The position numbers and the translations under genes are program-made. A stretch of 64,000 nt of DNA from Ophiura sarsii (taxonomy: Eukaryota > Echinodermata > Ophiuroidea > Amphilepidida > Ophiuridae). The notes under the pieces are model-generated. The model was given only the letters and a program-made list of their open reading frames with translations, was not told where the DNA came from and searched no databases. The stretch lies in assembly GCA_035610835.1 (NCBI GenBank), contig CM069441.1, positions 106,761,606 to 106,825,605 on the forward strand. Reading direction: 5' to 3'. Below, one piece after another: positions 12,008 to 24,030 of this stretch; position 1 is the stretch's first letter, and every line of letters starts with the position of its first letter.

Positions 12008-13313
12008 GACGGGGGAGATAGAAGACTGTTGAAAGTTCAAGAACAGACATTAACAAACAGCGTTGCTACTATGTTTCCTAACAATTTAACTCTAAGGGAT
12101 TCAAAAGTGTTTTTGATATCAAATGAAAGGTCCCATTTCTCATTACACTGATGATGCCCTTAAATCTAGAATAGGGTCAACAACCTTTAAGACGTATGGT
12201 TAACATTGATGAAGAAGTTGGATTGGGGTAATTAAAGTTGTATGGTGGACACCGAATCATTCAGAAATATTATAAGGACACATTGAGAAATAGGTTATGT
12301 AAAACTTTTTTTATGAAAGACTGGTACCTTCTGTTTAAAGTTTGAAAATGAAAATAGGCTTATCCATTTTATTTGCGGCGGTTTTAGACTTTGCTAAACA
12401 TGCTCAGCATTATCAGTCCCGGGCATCAGTGCACGCAGTGTACGTATACAACACACTGACCCATCTGCAGGCCGTCAGCTACGCGGAAATCTCTGCACAA
12501 CGCATGTATACCATACGCCAACATTTCCACCCTGAAAGTACGTTGTGAAATTGCCGTAGCGTTGTATTATTCCATGATGGTTTTAGATTACATATTCTTG
12601 GTGAAATTATACACCGATATGGCTTGAAAAATAACATACCAGTATATAATTTCCTACGAGAATTGAAATCTGATGATCCAGTATCAAACAACAACGTCCA
12701 AAATGTCTCAAGAAATATTCCAAAATGTCTCCGGCCGTCCATACCATCGATGTATTCAAACACACGCAGCACTACAGCACTGCATTGCACTAACAGTGCA
12801 TGGCAAAGGTCGAGGGGTTGTTGCCATATCATTGGGCTAATCATATTGAAGGGTTCACCTAGACTGTAACTCTCAGCCGCCCTCTTATGTCGCTATCTTG
12901 CAGGCTCCGATATTTGTACAGCTTTAGCGTCCGTACGGTAATATTGATGACTGGGGGATGTAGCCTAGGGTTCGCCATAATCATTGGGCTAATTGCGAGA
13001 CCAAGGCAACACGGAACAAAGAGGCCGTGGACTCAGTGACTCAGTATATTACTAAATCATATAATATAATACAAAATAGCATCCAAATAGCTTAGTATAT
13101 TACTAAATGGCATCCAAATAGCTGAAATAACTTACTGTGTCCTCTTACCTTCATATTATAACAATATCAATTACATTTTACAACAAAATCGCTTCAGAAG
13201 ATGATTAATGCAAGTTATTAATATTAGCAAATGCCGCGAATTTTAGGGGTTTGTGAAAAGGTTACGACTTAGAAACGTCGTTTCAAATGACGGGGTCGCT
13301 CATCTCCCCCGTC
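12008..13313. mobile_element. TIR unit, first tandem copy (1306 bp)
   Basis: Begins GACGGGGGAGAT and ends with its inverse ATCTCCCCCGTC. It is preceded by AAAAAACTG, which also separates it from the next copy. Nearly identical to 13323-15084 except that it lacks a 445-bp segment. Short open frames occur on both strands (for example MKMKIGLSILFAAVLDFAKH at 12342) but none resembles a known transposase; I treat it as a non-autonomous element. Confidence 0.6.
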
Positions 13314-13322
13314 AAAAAACTG

Positions 13323-15084
13323 GACGGGGGAGATAGAAGACTGTTGAAAGTTCAAGAACAGACATTAACAAACAGCGTTGCTACTATGTTTCCTAACAAT
13401 TTAACTCTAAGGGATTCAAAAGTGTTTTTGATATCAAATGAAAGGTCCCATTTCTCATTACACTGATGATGCCCTTAAATCTAGAATAGGGTCAACAACC
13501 TTTAAGACGTATGGTTAACATTGATGAAGAAGTTGGATTGGGGTAATTAAAGTTGTATGGTGGACACCGAATCATTCAGAAATATTATAAGGACACATTG
13601 AGAAATAGGTTATGTAAAACTTTTTTTATGAAAGACTGGTACCTTCTGTTTAAAGTTTGAAAATGAAAATAGGCTTATCCATTTTATTTGCGGCGGTTTT
13701 AGACTTTGCTAAACATGCTCAGCATTATCAGTCCCGGGCATCAGTGCACGCAGTGTACGTATACAACACACTGACCCATCTGCAGGCCGTCAGCTACGCG
13801 GAAATCTCTGCACAACGCATGTATACCATACGCCAACATTTCCACCCTGAAAGTACGTTGTGAAATTGCCGTTTTTTGGTCGAAGTCATGACTAAATTAT
13901 TATGAAACTCCAGAATTTATCGCAAATGATGTGTATTATAAAAACAATCGATGACAGAAAATAAAATTTATTGATAAATGTGGATTTTTAAGGGGCTGAA
14001 GTCGACAGGTTTTCTAGCGATACATAGTCATTGGGAATACTACGCATCGCAAACAGTCGCGATTTAAACAAATTGTTGACACTTTTTAGAGGTGAATAAT
14101 GATTTTTAAAATAGTTTAGCCAATAATCTGAGAAGAGTTAGAATCTACAGATTTTTTAACTAAATAGAGGAGGGTGTACACTTTTATTTGGTACCTTGGC
14201 CAATGTTCAAGTTTTACAACAAGTATTTTTCTTATTTATTTTGAAATATTTACCAAGTTATTTGGAGATTTGATGAGGTATTCATCTCAGTCAATCAAAC
14301 AAAGGCATTCAAGCCGTAGCGTTGTATTATTCCATGATGGTTTTAGATTACATATTCTTGGTGAAATTATACACCGATATGGCTTGAAAAATAACATACC
14401 AGTATATAATTTCCTACGAGAATTGAAATCTGATGATCCAGTATCAAACAACAACGTCCAAAATGTCTCAAGAAATATTCCAAAATGTCTCCGGCCGTCC
14501 ATACCATCGATGTATTCATACACACGCAGCACTACAGCACTGCATTGCACTAACAGTGCATGGCAAAGGTCGAGGGGTTGTTGCCATATCATTGGGCTAA
14601 TCATATTGAAGGGTTCACCTAGACTGTAACTCTCAGCCGCCCTCTTATGTCGCTATCTTGCAGGCTCCGATATTTGTACAGCTTTAGCGTCCGTACGGTA
14701 ATATTGATGACTGGGGGATGTAGCCTAGGGTTCGCCATAATCATTGGGCTAATTGCGAGAGCCAAGGCAACACGGAACAAAGAGGCCGTGCCGTGGCCGT
14801 GGACTCAGTGACTCAGTATATTACTAAATCATATAATATAATACAAAATAGCATCCAAATAGCTTAGTATATTACTAAATGGCATCCAAATAGCTGAAAT
14901 AACTTACTGTGTCCTCTTACCTTCATATTATAACAATATCAATTACATTTTACAACAAAATCGCTTCAGAAGATGATTAATGCAAGTTATTAATATTAGC
15001 AAATGCCGCGAATTTTAGGGGTTTGTGAAAAGGTTACGACTTAGAAACGTCGTTTCAAATGACGGGCTCGTCATCTCCCCCGTC
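13323..15084. mobile_element. TIR unit, second tandem copy (1762 bp)
   Basis: Same termini (GACGGGGGAGAT / ATCTCCCCCGTC) and the same sequence as 12008-13313, plus an extra 445 bp at 13873-14317. The extra block is bounded by 5-bp GCCGT repeats, and copy 1 keeps a single GCCGT at the join (12553-12557). The block does not start GT or end AG, so it is not a simple spliced-out intron. It is either an insertion in copy 2 or a microhomology deletion in copy 1. Confidence 0.6.
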
Positions 15085-15089
15085 AAAAA

Positions 15090-16922
15090 CGGTTACGGTA
15101 GCACTTGGGTGGATTTGGATTTGAAAAGACTAGTTAATAATCACATAGGTATTTAAAATGTTTTATAATAAAAAAAATTCCTTTAAAAGGAAAGGGGCGC
15201 TCAAATAAATAATAACAGTATAATAGCCTTGTAGGGTATACCGGGGTAATGGCTGGTGTTTTATACCAGATGAGCAGAGATATAGAAATGGAAGGGTATT
15301 GGACTGCGGGAAGTGTTTTGGTATACAAAATTTAAAATAAAATAGGAGTAGGCCTATAACATAACAATTTATGGTATAGCCTCGATCGACACGTGGGGAA
15401 AGCAAAAAATACACGCAGGTAGGAATATGGCCGGCGTCGGTAGCATGAACGATTCTTATTAGAGAAGTAAAGTTTTGCATTTTATACATAGGCCTACATA
15501 CATAAGCAAATATAGATAGATTCTTGATTGTTGATGTATTTAACATGGCTACATATCTGAGCCAGATGAGTTTTAAAGAAGGACTATTTGGGGAAAATCA
15601 AGATTTTCAATTCAACTTTGTCACACGCCGGGTCCAAAATGAAAATCTAGTTTCCATTTCGTGTTTATATGGTCTTCTCACAATTACCAAATATTTCCCC
15701 CCGGGTTTTATATCACTTTGTAATATGGATTCATTTTACAAAACTGAAGATTAGACGCCGAAAAAATATACCCAACGGTTGGTTGGTTGGTTCGGTCAGT
15801 CGGGCTTTTTTGTTCTTTTTCCATCTTAAAAAAAAATAACGATTGAAAATCCCTTAAAAATGATAAGGCAATATTCATTTGCACGTAAAACTTCTTAAAC
15901 CAATTTTGAAAGAAGAAAAAAGAGTAACGCCGGTATAACAGTTTTTGTTTGTGGTTTTTGCCTTGTTATTACATTTTCAGTATGAGCTCAACTGCCTTCT
16001 CATTTTTTTATTTTCATAATGAAAATATGAAATGAGCATGCGTCATGGTTAAAAGAAATATCGGTGTTGGTCTGAGTGACCGGACCGGGACCAAAGGTTT
16101 TGGTGATTATTGAGAAAAAACGCTTCAATCTTTAGGACCCTTTGTATAGCTATACATTTGAAATTCAGTGAAAGTACCAACAAAGTGAGTCCATTGATTT
16201 CACAGTAGTCAATTTCAATTTCAATTCAGAGTTATTTTGGAGTCTTGAGTCTTTCATAATTCTTTTCAATATATATTACTTCACAATGCCCTGAAATTAT
16301 ATTTGCATGCTGAGGATTACATGAATTCATTGGACAAAACCAAATTAAACAGAGCCCAGAAAACGTAGATTCTTTAGTTTTGTGATATTGTAAATAATCT
16401 AAATATAAAATTGTCTAACAAAATAATATACCACTAGGATAAAAATATTCGATATCAAGTTATTCGGGGATGGAGCAATCCTGCATCTTGTTTTAGCACT
16501 ATTCACATTATGCTATTGCCATATAATTCTATTTTCAAGATGTCAAGATGTTCATTGAAGTTAAAATGCATTAAAATACAAAATAATGTACTTTTTATTT
16601 GTCTTTTGTTGGAAGGAAGCTAAAAAGGGATTTTTTGAATTGTAGAGAGATCATCATGATCATATCATCGTGCATCTTCATTGCAATTACAATATCAGTT
16701 CAGCTGTAGATCTTCGATGTTTATTCCTTATTCTTATTTCTAAAACTTAAGTGCATCGTGGGAAAAAAACTCTAGTTGGCTGGTGCTCTCGCAATGCATT
16801 GTGATGTGAGATATTGTTACAATCTTCTTTCGGAATTATAATTGTTATTATGGAGTGGCCCAGTTAATGTAGACATTGGTTTTATTTTAAACAAACATCA
16901 TTGATGAAAAAATTGCTGTATA
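15090..16922. other. Intergenic, no gene seen
   Basis: Contains a GGTTGGTTGGTTCGGTCAG / poly-A patch at about 15776-15840, of a kind also seen near 4690 and 20200. No exon, RNA gene or inverted terminus recognised; short open frames here look random. Confidence 0.35.
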
Positions 16923-17270
16923 ACCCTAACTCTTTACACCACACGGCAACAGATTTGTTTTCCGACCCCCAAAATTCACCAGAAAGGTCACCCCGACCCC
17001 GACGGTACAGTGCCCCTGAAACCTAGGGACATGAGTTTTTGTGTACCGTACAAACCGGGATGATCCCCTACTCTTTACGAAGGTGTCTGTGACCTTTAAC
17101 GTGCTCGGATTTTTGCTCGAATGCACGAGACCACCATTTCTACGTGACTTCTGAACCACGAGGCAATTGAGACTAAGTACCTTGCCTAAGGATACAAACA
17201 TGTTGGCCGTAGCGGGGCTCGAACTCACAACCTTTGTATCGTGAGACCTGCTATCCGCTAGTAGACCACA
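16923..17270 (-). mobile_element. tRNA-derived SINE, family S2, copy 2
   Basis: On the minus strand: A box TGGTCTACTAGCGG (17268-17255), B box GAGTTCGAGCC (17226-17216), a central part, then the body TTCTGGTGAATTTTGGGGG and a tail AGAGTTAGGGTTA. The last two blocks match the element at 8684-8850. About 350 bp, close to full length for a composite SINE. Confidence 0.75.
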
Positions 17271-17281
17271 CACGCTCTATA

Positions 17282-17585
17282 GATGAGGTGACCTATGATG
17301 TCATGTATTTACAAATGTGACACCCTCTGTTGTTTCCCTCCAGGCAGAATATACAGTAAAGTTAATGAAGACAACATGAAATTTCTTTCTAATGAATTGT
17401 AAAACTCATTTAGTTTTAGTTTTTTGTGTGAAATGCGATAGCTTATAGCATTCCTAAGCAAGTTTAAAGACAGTTTTGATAATAATTTGCTGTGACACCA
17501 CAAACTATAGGAACGCTTGCCCGGTGTGTTTTGTCTCAAACCAACAGAGGGCGTCCTAAATGTCAACAAATGGAGTCACCTCATC
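17282..17585. mobile_element. MITE with AGATGAGGTGAC termini
   Basis: Ends AGATGAGGTGAC and GTCACCTCATCT are flanked by TATA on both sides. The inverted similarity continues inward through CCCTCTGTTG. TA/TATA flanks suggest a Tc1/mariner-type element. It abuts the head of the SINE at 16923-17270. Confidence 0.65.
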
Positions 17586-18012
17586 TATAACTTAGGACAT
17601 GTAACTCGTAAAGGTCAAGCCCGCCTACCTATACCTTAATTGACATGTGATGGTTCGTGTGGGGGCGCACTATCATGTTCGTAGCAAACCAGACGATATT
17701 AGACGTGGTGGTTTTTATCGGCTCAAAACATGATTTGTGACACCGAAATAGTACATCAATGGTAAAAAAGCTGGTTGTGATTTAGAGTTGCACTGATATG
17801 CTTTGATGATGACAGAATTTAGTTCTTATATGACACAAAACATTCAGAATTGTTTATTTGAAATTGATTTTAACGTGGAACAAAATACGAATTTGAAATT
17901 GTGGATGGCTTCGTCTGACAGTGACAGAGGAGGGGCGTGGCGTTATTTGCATCTAATGAATATTGTAATCAGATCTCTTTACGACGGCCTGGAACATGTC
18001 TATACCCAGATA

Positions 18013-18520
18013 GCAATACAACGTTGGGCCAAGGTTGGGACAACGTAATCACTTACGTTGGGGCAACGTCAAAATATGACATTGGGCCAACGTAATTTTG
18101 TCCGGCTAAACAACGTTGGCTCAACATCAGTTGTTTGACGTTGGCACAATGTTGGCCCAACTTTGGCCCAACGTTTCAACAACAGCGTTGGCACAACGTT
18201 GGCTCAACGTTGGTCCAACATTTCAACAACAGCGTTGGCACAACGTTGGCCCAATGTTAGCCCAACGTATAAACAACAGCGTTGGCACTACATTGGCCCA
18301 ACGTCTCAACAACAGCGTTGGCACTACGTTGGCCCAACGTTGGCCCAACATTTCAACAGCAGCGTTGGCATTACGTTAATGCCATGTAGATTTATGTATT
18401 CAGCCAACGTTCAGGTCCAACAATGCCCTAACGTTTCAATGTTAAACAACATTGGCACAACGTTAGTGCAATATATTTGTCTGTTGGGCCAACGTTTTGC
18501 CGGATTTTGTCTTGTAAACT
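18013..18520. repeat. Degenerate GTTGGCCCAAC tandem repeat
   Basis: Arrays of GTTGGC(C/A)CAACGTT words alternate with TTTCAACAACAGC spacers. The repeated peptide frames across it are by-products of the repeat, not genes. Related words recur at 28480-28660. Confidence 0.8.
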
Positions 18521-18926
18521 AATGTACGTTACTTCAGCGTTTGCCCAACCTTTGAAAGAACACATAACACTGTAGATAAAACACACAAATTCATTGGTAA
18601 CAATTTATTTGAAATCTTCTGTTTTATTGGTATCATGAATAATCTGTAATATAGTTACAATACACACGAAAGAACCTAGCTACAACCTGTTCCTGCCCAA
18701 AACGGTGCGACTAAAATGGTTATTAGGGTTAAATGTATTAGGGTTTAATAGGGGAGGATGGGGCAACTGGTCCAGTGAAGCATATTTCAGGATATAAAAT
18801 ATTAAAGTATGTGTAAAAATTGATCAATTTGCTATGAAAAATAACATCACCCAAGTAACTGTTTACATATAACATATAATCAATGTTGAAAAATGACAAC
18901 ATGGAAACCAGGAAGTATTTTCTTAA

Positions 18927-19268
18927 AGGTAAATGACCCGATCACATTTTCTTATAGATTTTTCTCAAACATATGGAGATTTTCATATCATATGAAAGAT
19001 CATATTTTTCTGATTAACATACTGAAATTTGACGGTCCAAATCAGTATGATTACGAAGAAATTGGTGAAATAAGATTGAATTACCGCGAAAGGTGGTTAA
19101 CCACCAATAAGTTTGTGTACAACACAATGGGCACATTTCACGGCATCTTGTGCGTCTAAAATAAGAACCATTAGAGTTATGCAACTCAAACTTTGGAATA
19201 CAACTCTTTTAAGGATGACCTTTCATGTAGAATAGAAAACTTCAAGTTAAAAATCGGAACATCTACCT
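18927..19268. mobile_element. Foldback MITE family B, copy 1 (TTAA target)
   Basis: Ends AGGTAAATGACCCGATCAC and ...CATCTACCT, flanked by TTAA (18923-18926 and 19269-19272). Same internal sequence as the copies at 19783, 54081 and 61269. Confidence 0.8.
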
Positions 19269-19303
19269 TTAACAAACACATTTAAATATTATTTAATTTG
19301 TAA

Positions 19304-19545
19304 GGCTATATTAAAAAAATGATGTCTCAAATCTCCCCCGCGCATTGGTTAATTGACGCACGTTGGAAGGAAAAATTATGATTATTATTATTTTTTTAAA
19401 TCCCAAAGTTGCACCGATTTTTCATTGATCACATCATTTTAAATAAAGGATTTCAATATTTTATATTTAAAAAACAAAAATGCATTTCGCATTATGTTTT
19501 GAAAATCTGAAGAGCTTTGAGACAAAAGATTTTTTTAATATAGCC
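19304..19545. mobile_element. Harbinger-like MITE, copy 2
   Basis: Ends GGCTATATTAAAAAAAT and ATTTTTTTAATATAGCC with TAA on both sides. Related to 4868-5190 in the opposite orientation, and shorter. Confidence 0.65.
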
Positions 19546-19782
19546 TAACAACGATACACGTCTCATAAAACCCATGTTTGATACAGTTTTTGTGTTTAAC
19601 GTGTAAATAGCAGTAATACTAATAGTGTATATAAAGCAAGCAAAGTTTTTGACTGCACGCTTTTTAGAGTATTACAGTTTTTGACTGTTTGCTTTCATTT
19701 TCGGCTATTTTAAGTCCCCATCGAAATGATATATTGTTGAATTTGTGCCGTCTCTTCATTTGTGTGTACTGCTGTCTTTTAA

Positions 19783-20139
19783 AGGTAGATGACCCGATCA
19801 CATTTTCGTAACACAGAATTATTTCAAACATACGGAGATTTTCATATCATATGAAAGCTCGTATTTTTCTCATCATCATACTGAAATTTGACGGCCTAGA
19901 TCGGTATAATTACGGAGAAATCGATGAAATAACGTCGAATTACCGCGAATGGTGGTATACCACCGATATAGTTTGTGTACAACTCAATGGGTACAGTTCA
20001 CGGCATCTTGTGCGTCTAAAATAAGAACCATTAGAGCTATGCAACTCAAACTTTGGAACACGACTTTTTTAAGGATGACCTTTCATGTAGAATAGAAAAC
20101 TTCAAGTTGAAAATCGGAATATGATCGGGTCATCTACCT
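19783..20139. mobile_element. Foldback MITE family B, copy 2 (TTAA target)
   Basis: Best-preserved copy of the family: ends AGGTAGATGACCCGATCAC and GATCGGGTCATCTACCT, TTAA on both sides, 357 bp. Both halves contain related arms, and it has no open frame that looks like a transposase. Confidence 0.85.
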
Positions 20140-21447
20140 TTAAGTGTTCAAAAGTAAGTGATTTAAAAAAAATAATAAATAAATAAATAAATTTAAAAAA
20201 AATCCCGACTGACCTACCCTATTTGTTTTGGTCATGTTACGCCAATCAAACTTTTTTTTTTACGCCTAATAATAATAATGGTAAACAGGATTTATATAGT
20301 GCCTAACATCAGAACCAGTCACCAGGTACTTTATTACAATGGTAAAAATTGTAAAAATTAAATAAAAAGCATTATACAATATATATAGAAATATACAATG
20401 TACATATAAAAATTGGAGTAATTCTGTTATACCCTCCACAGGGTATTCATAGTGCGTGATTTTTAAGAACAACGCATACTAACCGATGTTGGTGTGAAGG
20501 GTATAACACAATTATGCCTAAAAATCAAAATATAAACTGTGGCAAGCCAGTACAATAACATTAACTACAAAGTACTGGATCAGTTTTTGTCTAAATAAGT
20601 AATTTTCAAATCAGCTAAATCTTTTAAGGGCAACCAAAAGGTGATTCAAGTTCATGCTTTATTTGATGGAGCATATTTTGAAAAATATAATGTAAGCTAT
20701 TACTCTTATTGTCCATACATAAACCAATCATAATGGCCAGTGCATCAATTTATTGTGGGATGAGCTATACGGATGACGCATTACTACGTAACAGGTGTAA
20801 CTCCCAACTCAGTATCAGTCTGAGTCTTGGTCGATAACAAAAGTTGAGAATACTGATAATATCCATCTATTGAGGTTCTGTGTGCGAGTGCGACTAACAC
20901 CTTTAACGTAAAAGGGAAAAAGGGTAGTAATCTACGATCGACAATATGATACAAATTATCTAAGCTTAGAAACTCTATATTTTGTTTGTCTGGGCAATAT
21001 CAAAGGGTAATTCTTTCTGTATTTTGGTTTTTTTTACAATATATCACCACTTTGGTTGACTTTCATTAGAAAATCCTCGCCTTTAACAATTGCTCAGGGA
21101 TTGGAAATCAAAATATGGGGAACTAGGGGAAAATTCTCTTGATATGGACAATTTGTACGCAGATTCAATAGTTGATGTCTGCAAGGCAAATTATTATATT
21201 TTGCTGTAGGATTACTGGCCAGGATTGAGTCTTTTGTAACAAAGGGAAAAACATTAATTTTTTGCCAAGAAATTTGTCGGAAAAATATTACATCCTGCGT
21301 TAAACGATGCAATGTAAGTTACATACAGTGGCATTGTGAGCAAATCAATACCAGGTCAAGTGCATTGATTTTTCATATTTTACATTGACCTACGTCATAC
21401 ACAACACTATACAAATCAAAATTCACAATTTTAGCATAATTTTGATC
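20140..21447. other. Repeat-rich, no gene seen
   Basis: Holds an (ATAA)n patch, an AATAATAATAATGG...TTATATAGTGCC motif typical of common invertebrate repeats (about 20266), and at about 20765-20950 a solo copy of the arm sequence that forms the large foldback at 45828-46808. Confidence 0.5.
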
Positions 21448-21449
21448 TA

Positions 21450-21920
21450 CAGGCTGTATCAAAATGATTTGTACTCTGATATGTTCCATTTTCAAAAAAG
21501 CATTAAAAATATAAAATCTCTGATAAATACAATATTTTTGATTTTAATAAATAGGGAATTATGTCAACTTATTGATCTGATAATCTGAAGATAATTGGCT
21601 GTTGTTTCTGACCGCTATTGTCATTCAAATGAAGACCGACGTAATCATGGTTTTACTCGCAGCAACGCAAATTTAATAGGTTCACTGCACAAACTCTTTA
21701 TAAGTAGTGAATATGAGTGCAGTCAGGAGGAACTTTGAATTGAGCGCTTCAGATCTAACGTTTCGATGAAAATGATAAAAACACCAATATTCCTTTAAAA
21801 GCTTGTAAATTCTGAAAACATTTTGCATAGAAGCAAAATGGTATAAATGGTTCGTAACATATCAAAACAAATTCTGAAAAACTGATCAGACCACGGTACA
21901 AATCTTTTTGATACAGCCTG
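21450..21920. mobile_element. Mariner-like MITE, 471 bp
   Basis: Inverted termini CAGGCTGTATCAAAAtGATT and its complement match over about 25 bp with one mismatch, and TA flanks both sides (21448-21449, 21921-21922). TA duplication and CAGG...-type ends fit Tc1/mariner. No intact transposase frame. Confidence 0.75.
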
Positions 21921-21922
21921 TA

Positions 21923-22600
21923 CGTTATAACAAATAAAAAAATGTCAACAAGTCTGCTAACACCTGCACCAAGCAGCTCATCAAAACAAGGCGTGTGTTG
22001 CACGCATTGAACGGCATACATGCAGATTGGTTTAGACACTTTGAATGCACTCCGCAGACCCTTCTTTTTTTGGTTCAGACAGATTTTGTTTTATTACAAC
22101 ATCTTATGCAGAACTTTTTGCATATTAGTTCAATGATGTGCTTCAGGATACAAACAATAACTGATGAAAATTGTTTCATCAAATCTTTCAATGTGGTTTA
22201 AATCATCTCTGTATTAAGTCAAAACTGATATTGCTCCACTGTGGAGATATCTACTCTTGTGGCTCTCCACCTCCTTTTTAGTCTAGCAGTCAAACCAGTG
22301 GGCAGTTGTAACAATACTTTCATAAAATACACGCATCAAATTACTCTATGATACATACTAAAATCAAACATTTTCTTATCTTGGCTTCTGAATCTTAACT
22401 TCCTTAGGTTATATTTTGCCTGAATACAGAGATGAGCACTAACCGAGGTTTGTTATAATCTACTCAACTGTTAAATTAGTCGCTATTAACAAGAACACAG
22501 TACACTGTATATTGTAAGACTGAAATAGATAGTCAACATTTTATCAGATGTGGCTCTGACTTCATCAGGACAATGTAACCAGTCTCTTTAGAACAGCACA
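21923..22600. other. Unassigned; one coding-like patch
   Basis: At 22325-22210 the minus strand reads MKVLLQLPTGLTARLKRRWR and on for about 35 codons, with a basic composition. No splice signals are clear. Otherwise nothing recognised. Confidence 0.25.
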
Positions 22601-22605
22601 ATGTT

Positions 22606-22817
22606 TCACTGAACCAATGTGAATAATGGTGATGATGCTGACTTGTGCGAGGTTACCACAATTGTTCTGCAAGCATGCAGCAATAACATTAGCCACCTTT
22701 GTGCACAGTTTAGGGGCGGAAGGCTTCCATTTGATTGGTCGGTCTCATCATCATTCATCGCAGACATAGCCTCTACATTTTCCATGTCTGCCTCTGCATT
22801 TCCATCTGCACTGTCAG
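22606..22817 (-). CDS. Possible terminal exon, unknown protein
   Basis: A good acceptor (pyrimidine tract then TTATTCAG) precedes an open frame reading DSADGNAEADMENVEAMSAM and then SLPPLNCAQRWLMLLLHACR, ending at a stop. It is acidic and then hydrophobic. I do not recognise the protein. A plus-strand frame overlaps but lacks comparable signals. It may be part of a degraded element gene with the exon-like segments at 23474-23577 and 25142-25240; their phases do not join cleanly. Confidence 0.3.
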
Positions 22818-23473
22818 CTGAATAAAGTAAAACACAAATATAATAATAACTGTATCAAATTGATAATTAATTTTAATATAGTTTTCAGGTCCAATATACA
22901 CTCTAACAAAAGAGGTGCTGGTCTCACCAACTTATCTGAATCCTCATTTCGAGGTCTAGATTGCTCAACTTTCTTAGCTCTACATCTGGAAGCTCTTCAA
23001 CCATCTATTGTTGTATTGCGTTGGATAAAATATGGGGAGTCACCAAACATCACAACTTGATGAGAAACATGCTTATTCAGTATAGTGATCAGATAATTAA
23101 AATTTACCAACAGATAGTGTACCACATGTTTCAAACAGATATTTCAAACATGAGTTCTATTTTCAATTTCACAAGAATAGGATCAATATAACTTATATAA
23201 GGTTTGAAGCTGAATGGAAGGAAGAATACAGCATGCAGGAGGACAGGGAATAGTCTCAAGTTCTTAATCAGATTGTATGACTTTTTGATTTAATTTTGTA
23301 ATGATACACAGACAAATATTTAATTGTGAAATCTCACATCTTTTTAATTAACTTGAATTTTGTTTATCATGGGTGTAGAATAGAATGTTTACACGTTTAG
23401 TATTCTGTTCCAATTTTTTTTATAAAATACCCAAAATAATTACCTTGTTTGGCAGCGACTTTCCTTTACTCTC

Positions 23474-23577
23474 TGTCTTTCCTTCCTCCCGATATATCTG
23501 CTGCATACTTTAACCAGCTTTTGATGTAGTTGCCTGCAGAGGTATCATCGGAGCTCTTCCATACCTTTCTTTCGGCA
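23474..23577 (-). CDS. Possible internal exon, unknown protein
   Basis: A CTTATTTTTTTAG acceptor precedes an open frame reading AERKVWKSSDDTSAGNYIKS, WLKYAADISGG and RKDRE, before a TAA that overlaps a possible GTAAAG donor. Composition looks coding, but no family is recognised and the boundaries are approximate. Confidence 0.3.
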
Positions 23578-23739
23578 CCTAAAAAAATAAGACAGACAGT
23601 ATATCATTTAAACTACTAAGGAACTGTGATGCTCAAAGTATGTGCGAAATGAGAATACATTTTTTTATGTTAACCCTTACCCCGCCCCCCCCCCCCCCGA
23701 ATGTTAAATAATGCCAATTTTAAGTCCCTCTCCAAGCGC

Positions 23740-23935
23740 CTGTGCCGCCGTTTTTTGATGACGTAGTAAACGGAGCCTACATGTATAATAGTGAGCGCAG
23801 ACTGCGCGAGTAGCTGAGGGCCGTGGCTTAGTGGGTGGGACATGGGACTTGAGAACAGAGGATCCCCCGGATCCTTAAAAATTGTGATCCCAATCAAAAA
23901 CCCTAAACCGGGGTTAGGGATAGGGCCTAGGGATC
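23740..23935 (+). mobile_element. tRNA-derived SINE, family S1, copy 2
   Basis: Shares TTTGATGACGTAGTAAACGG, the A box TGGCTTAGTGGG and the body AAAATTGTGATCCCAATC with 4386-4610, on the opposite strand. The B-box region is partly deleted, so this copy should be transcriptionally dead. A poly(C) run lies just upstream. Confidence 0.7.
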
Positions 23936-24030
23936 TCTATAGTATAAAGATAAATAAACAAATATTTGTCATAAAGCATGGTCAGAAGTAACAAGAAAGA
24001 GACAATGCAGGCTTCACTAACAATTATCAC

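Noticed and set aside
13873..14317. 445-bp block as a spliced-out intron (retrocopy in unit 1)
   Set aside because: With the GCCGT overlap no placement gives GT...AG ends, and the rest is non-coding.
12342..14629. Short repeated frames in the tandem TIR units as genes
   Set aside because: Both strands are open over the same bases and no protein family is recognisable; duplication is explained by the element itself.
15134..15754. Frames of 64-127 codons on both strands as genes
   Set aside because: No conserved motif, no splice context, low-complexity hydrophobic composition.
18116..18522. Two overlapping frames of repeated GTTLAQRW-type peptide
   Set aside because: They follow exactly the DNA tandem repeat in several frames at once; no start context, splice signals or known repeat protein.
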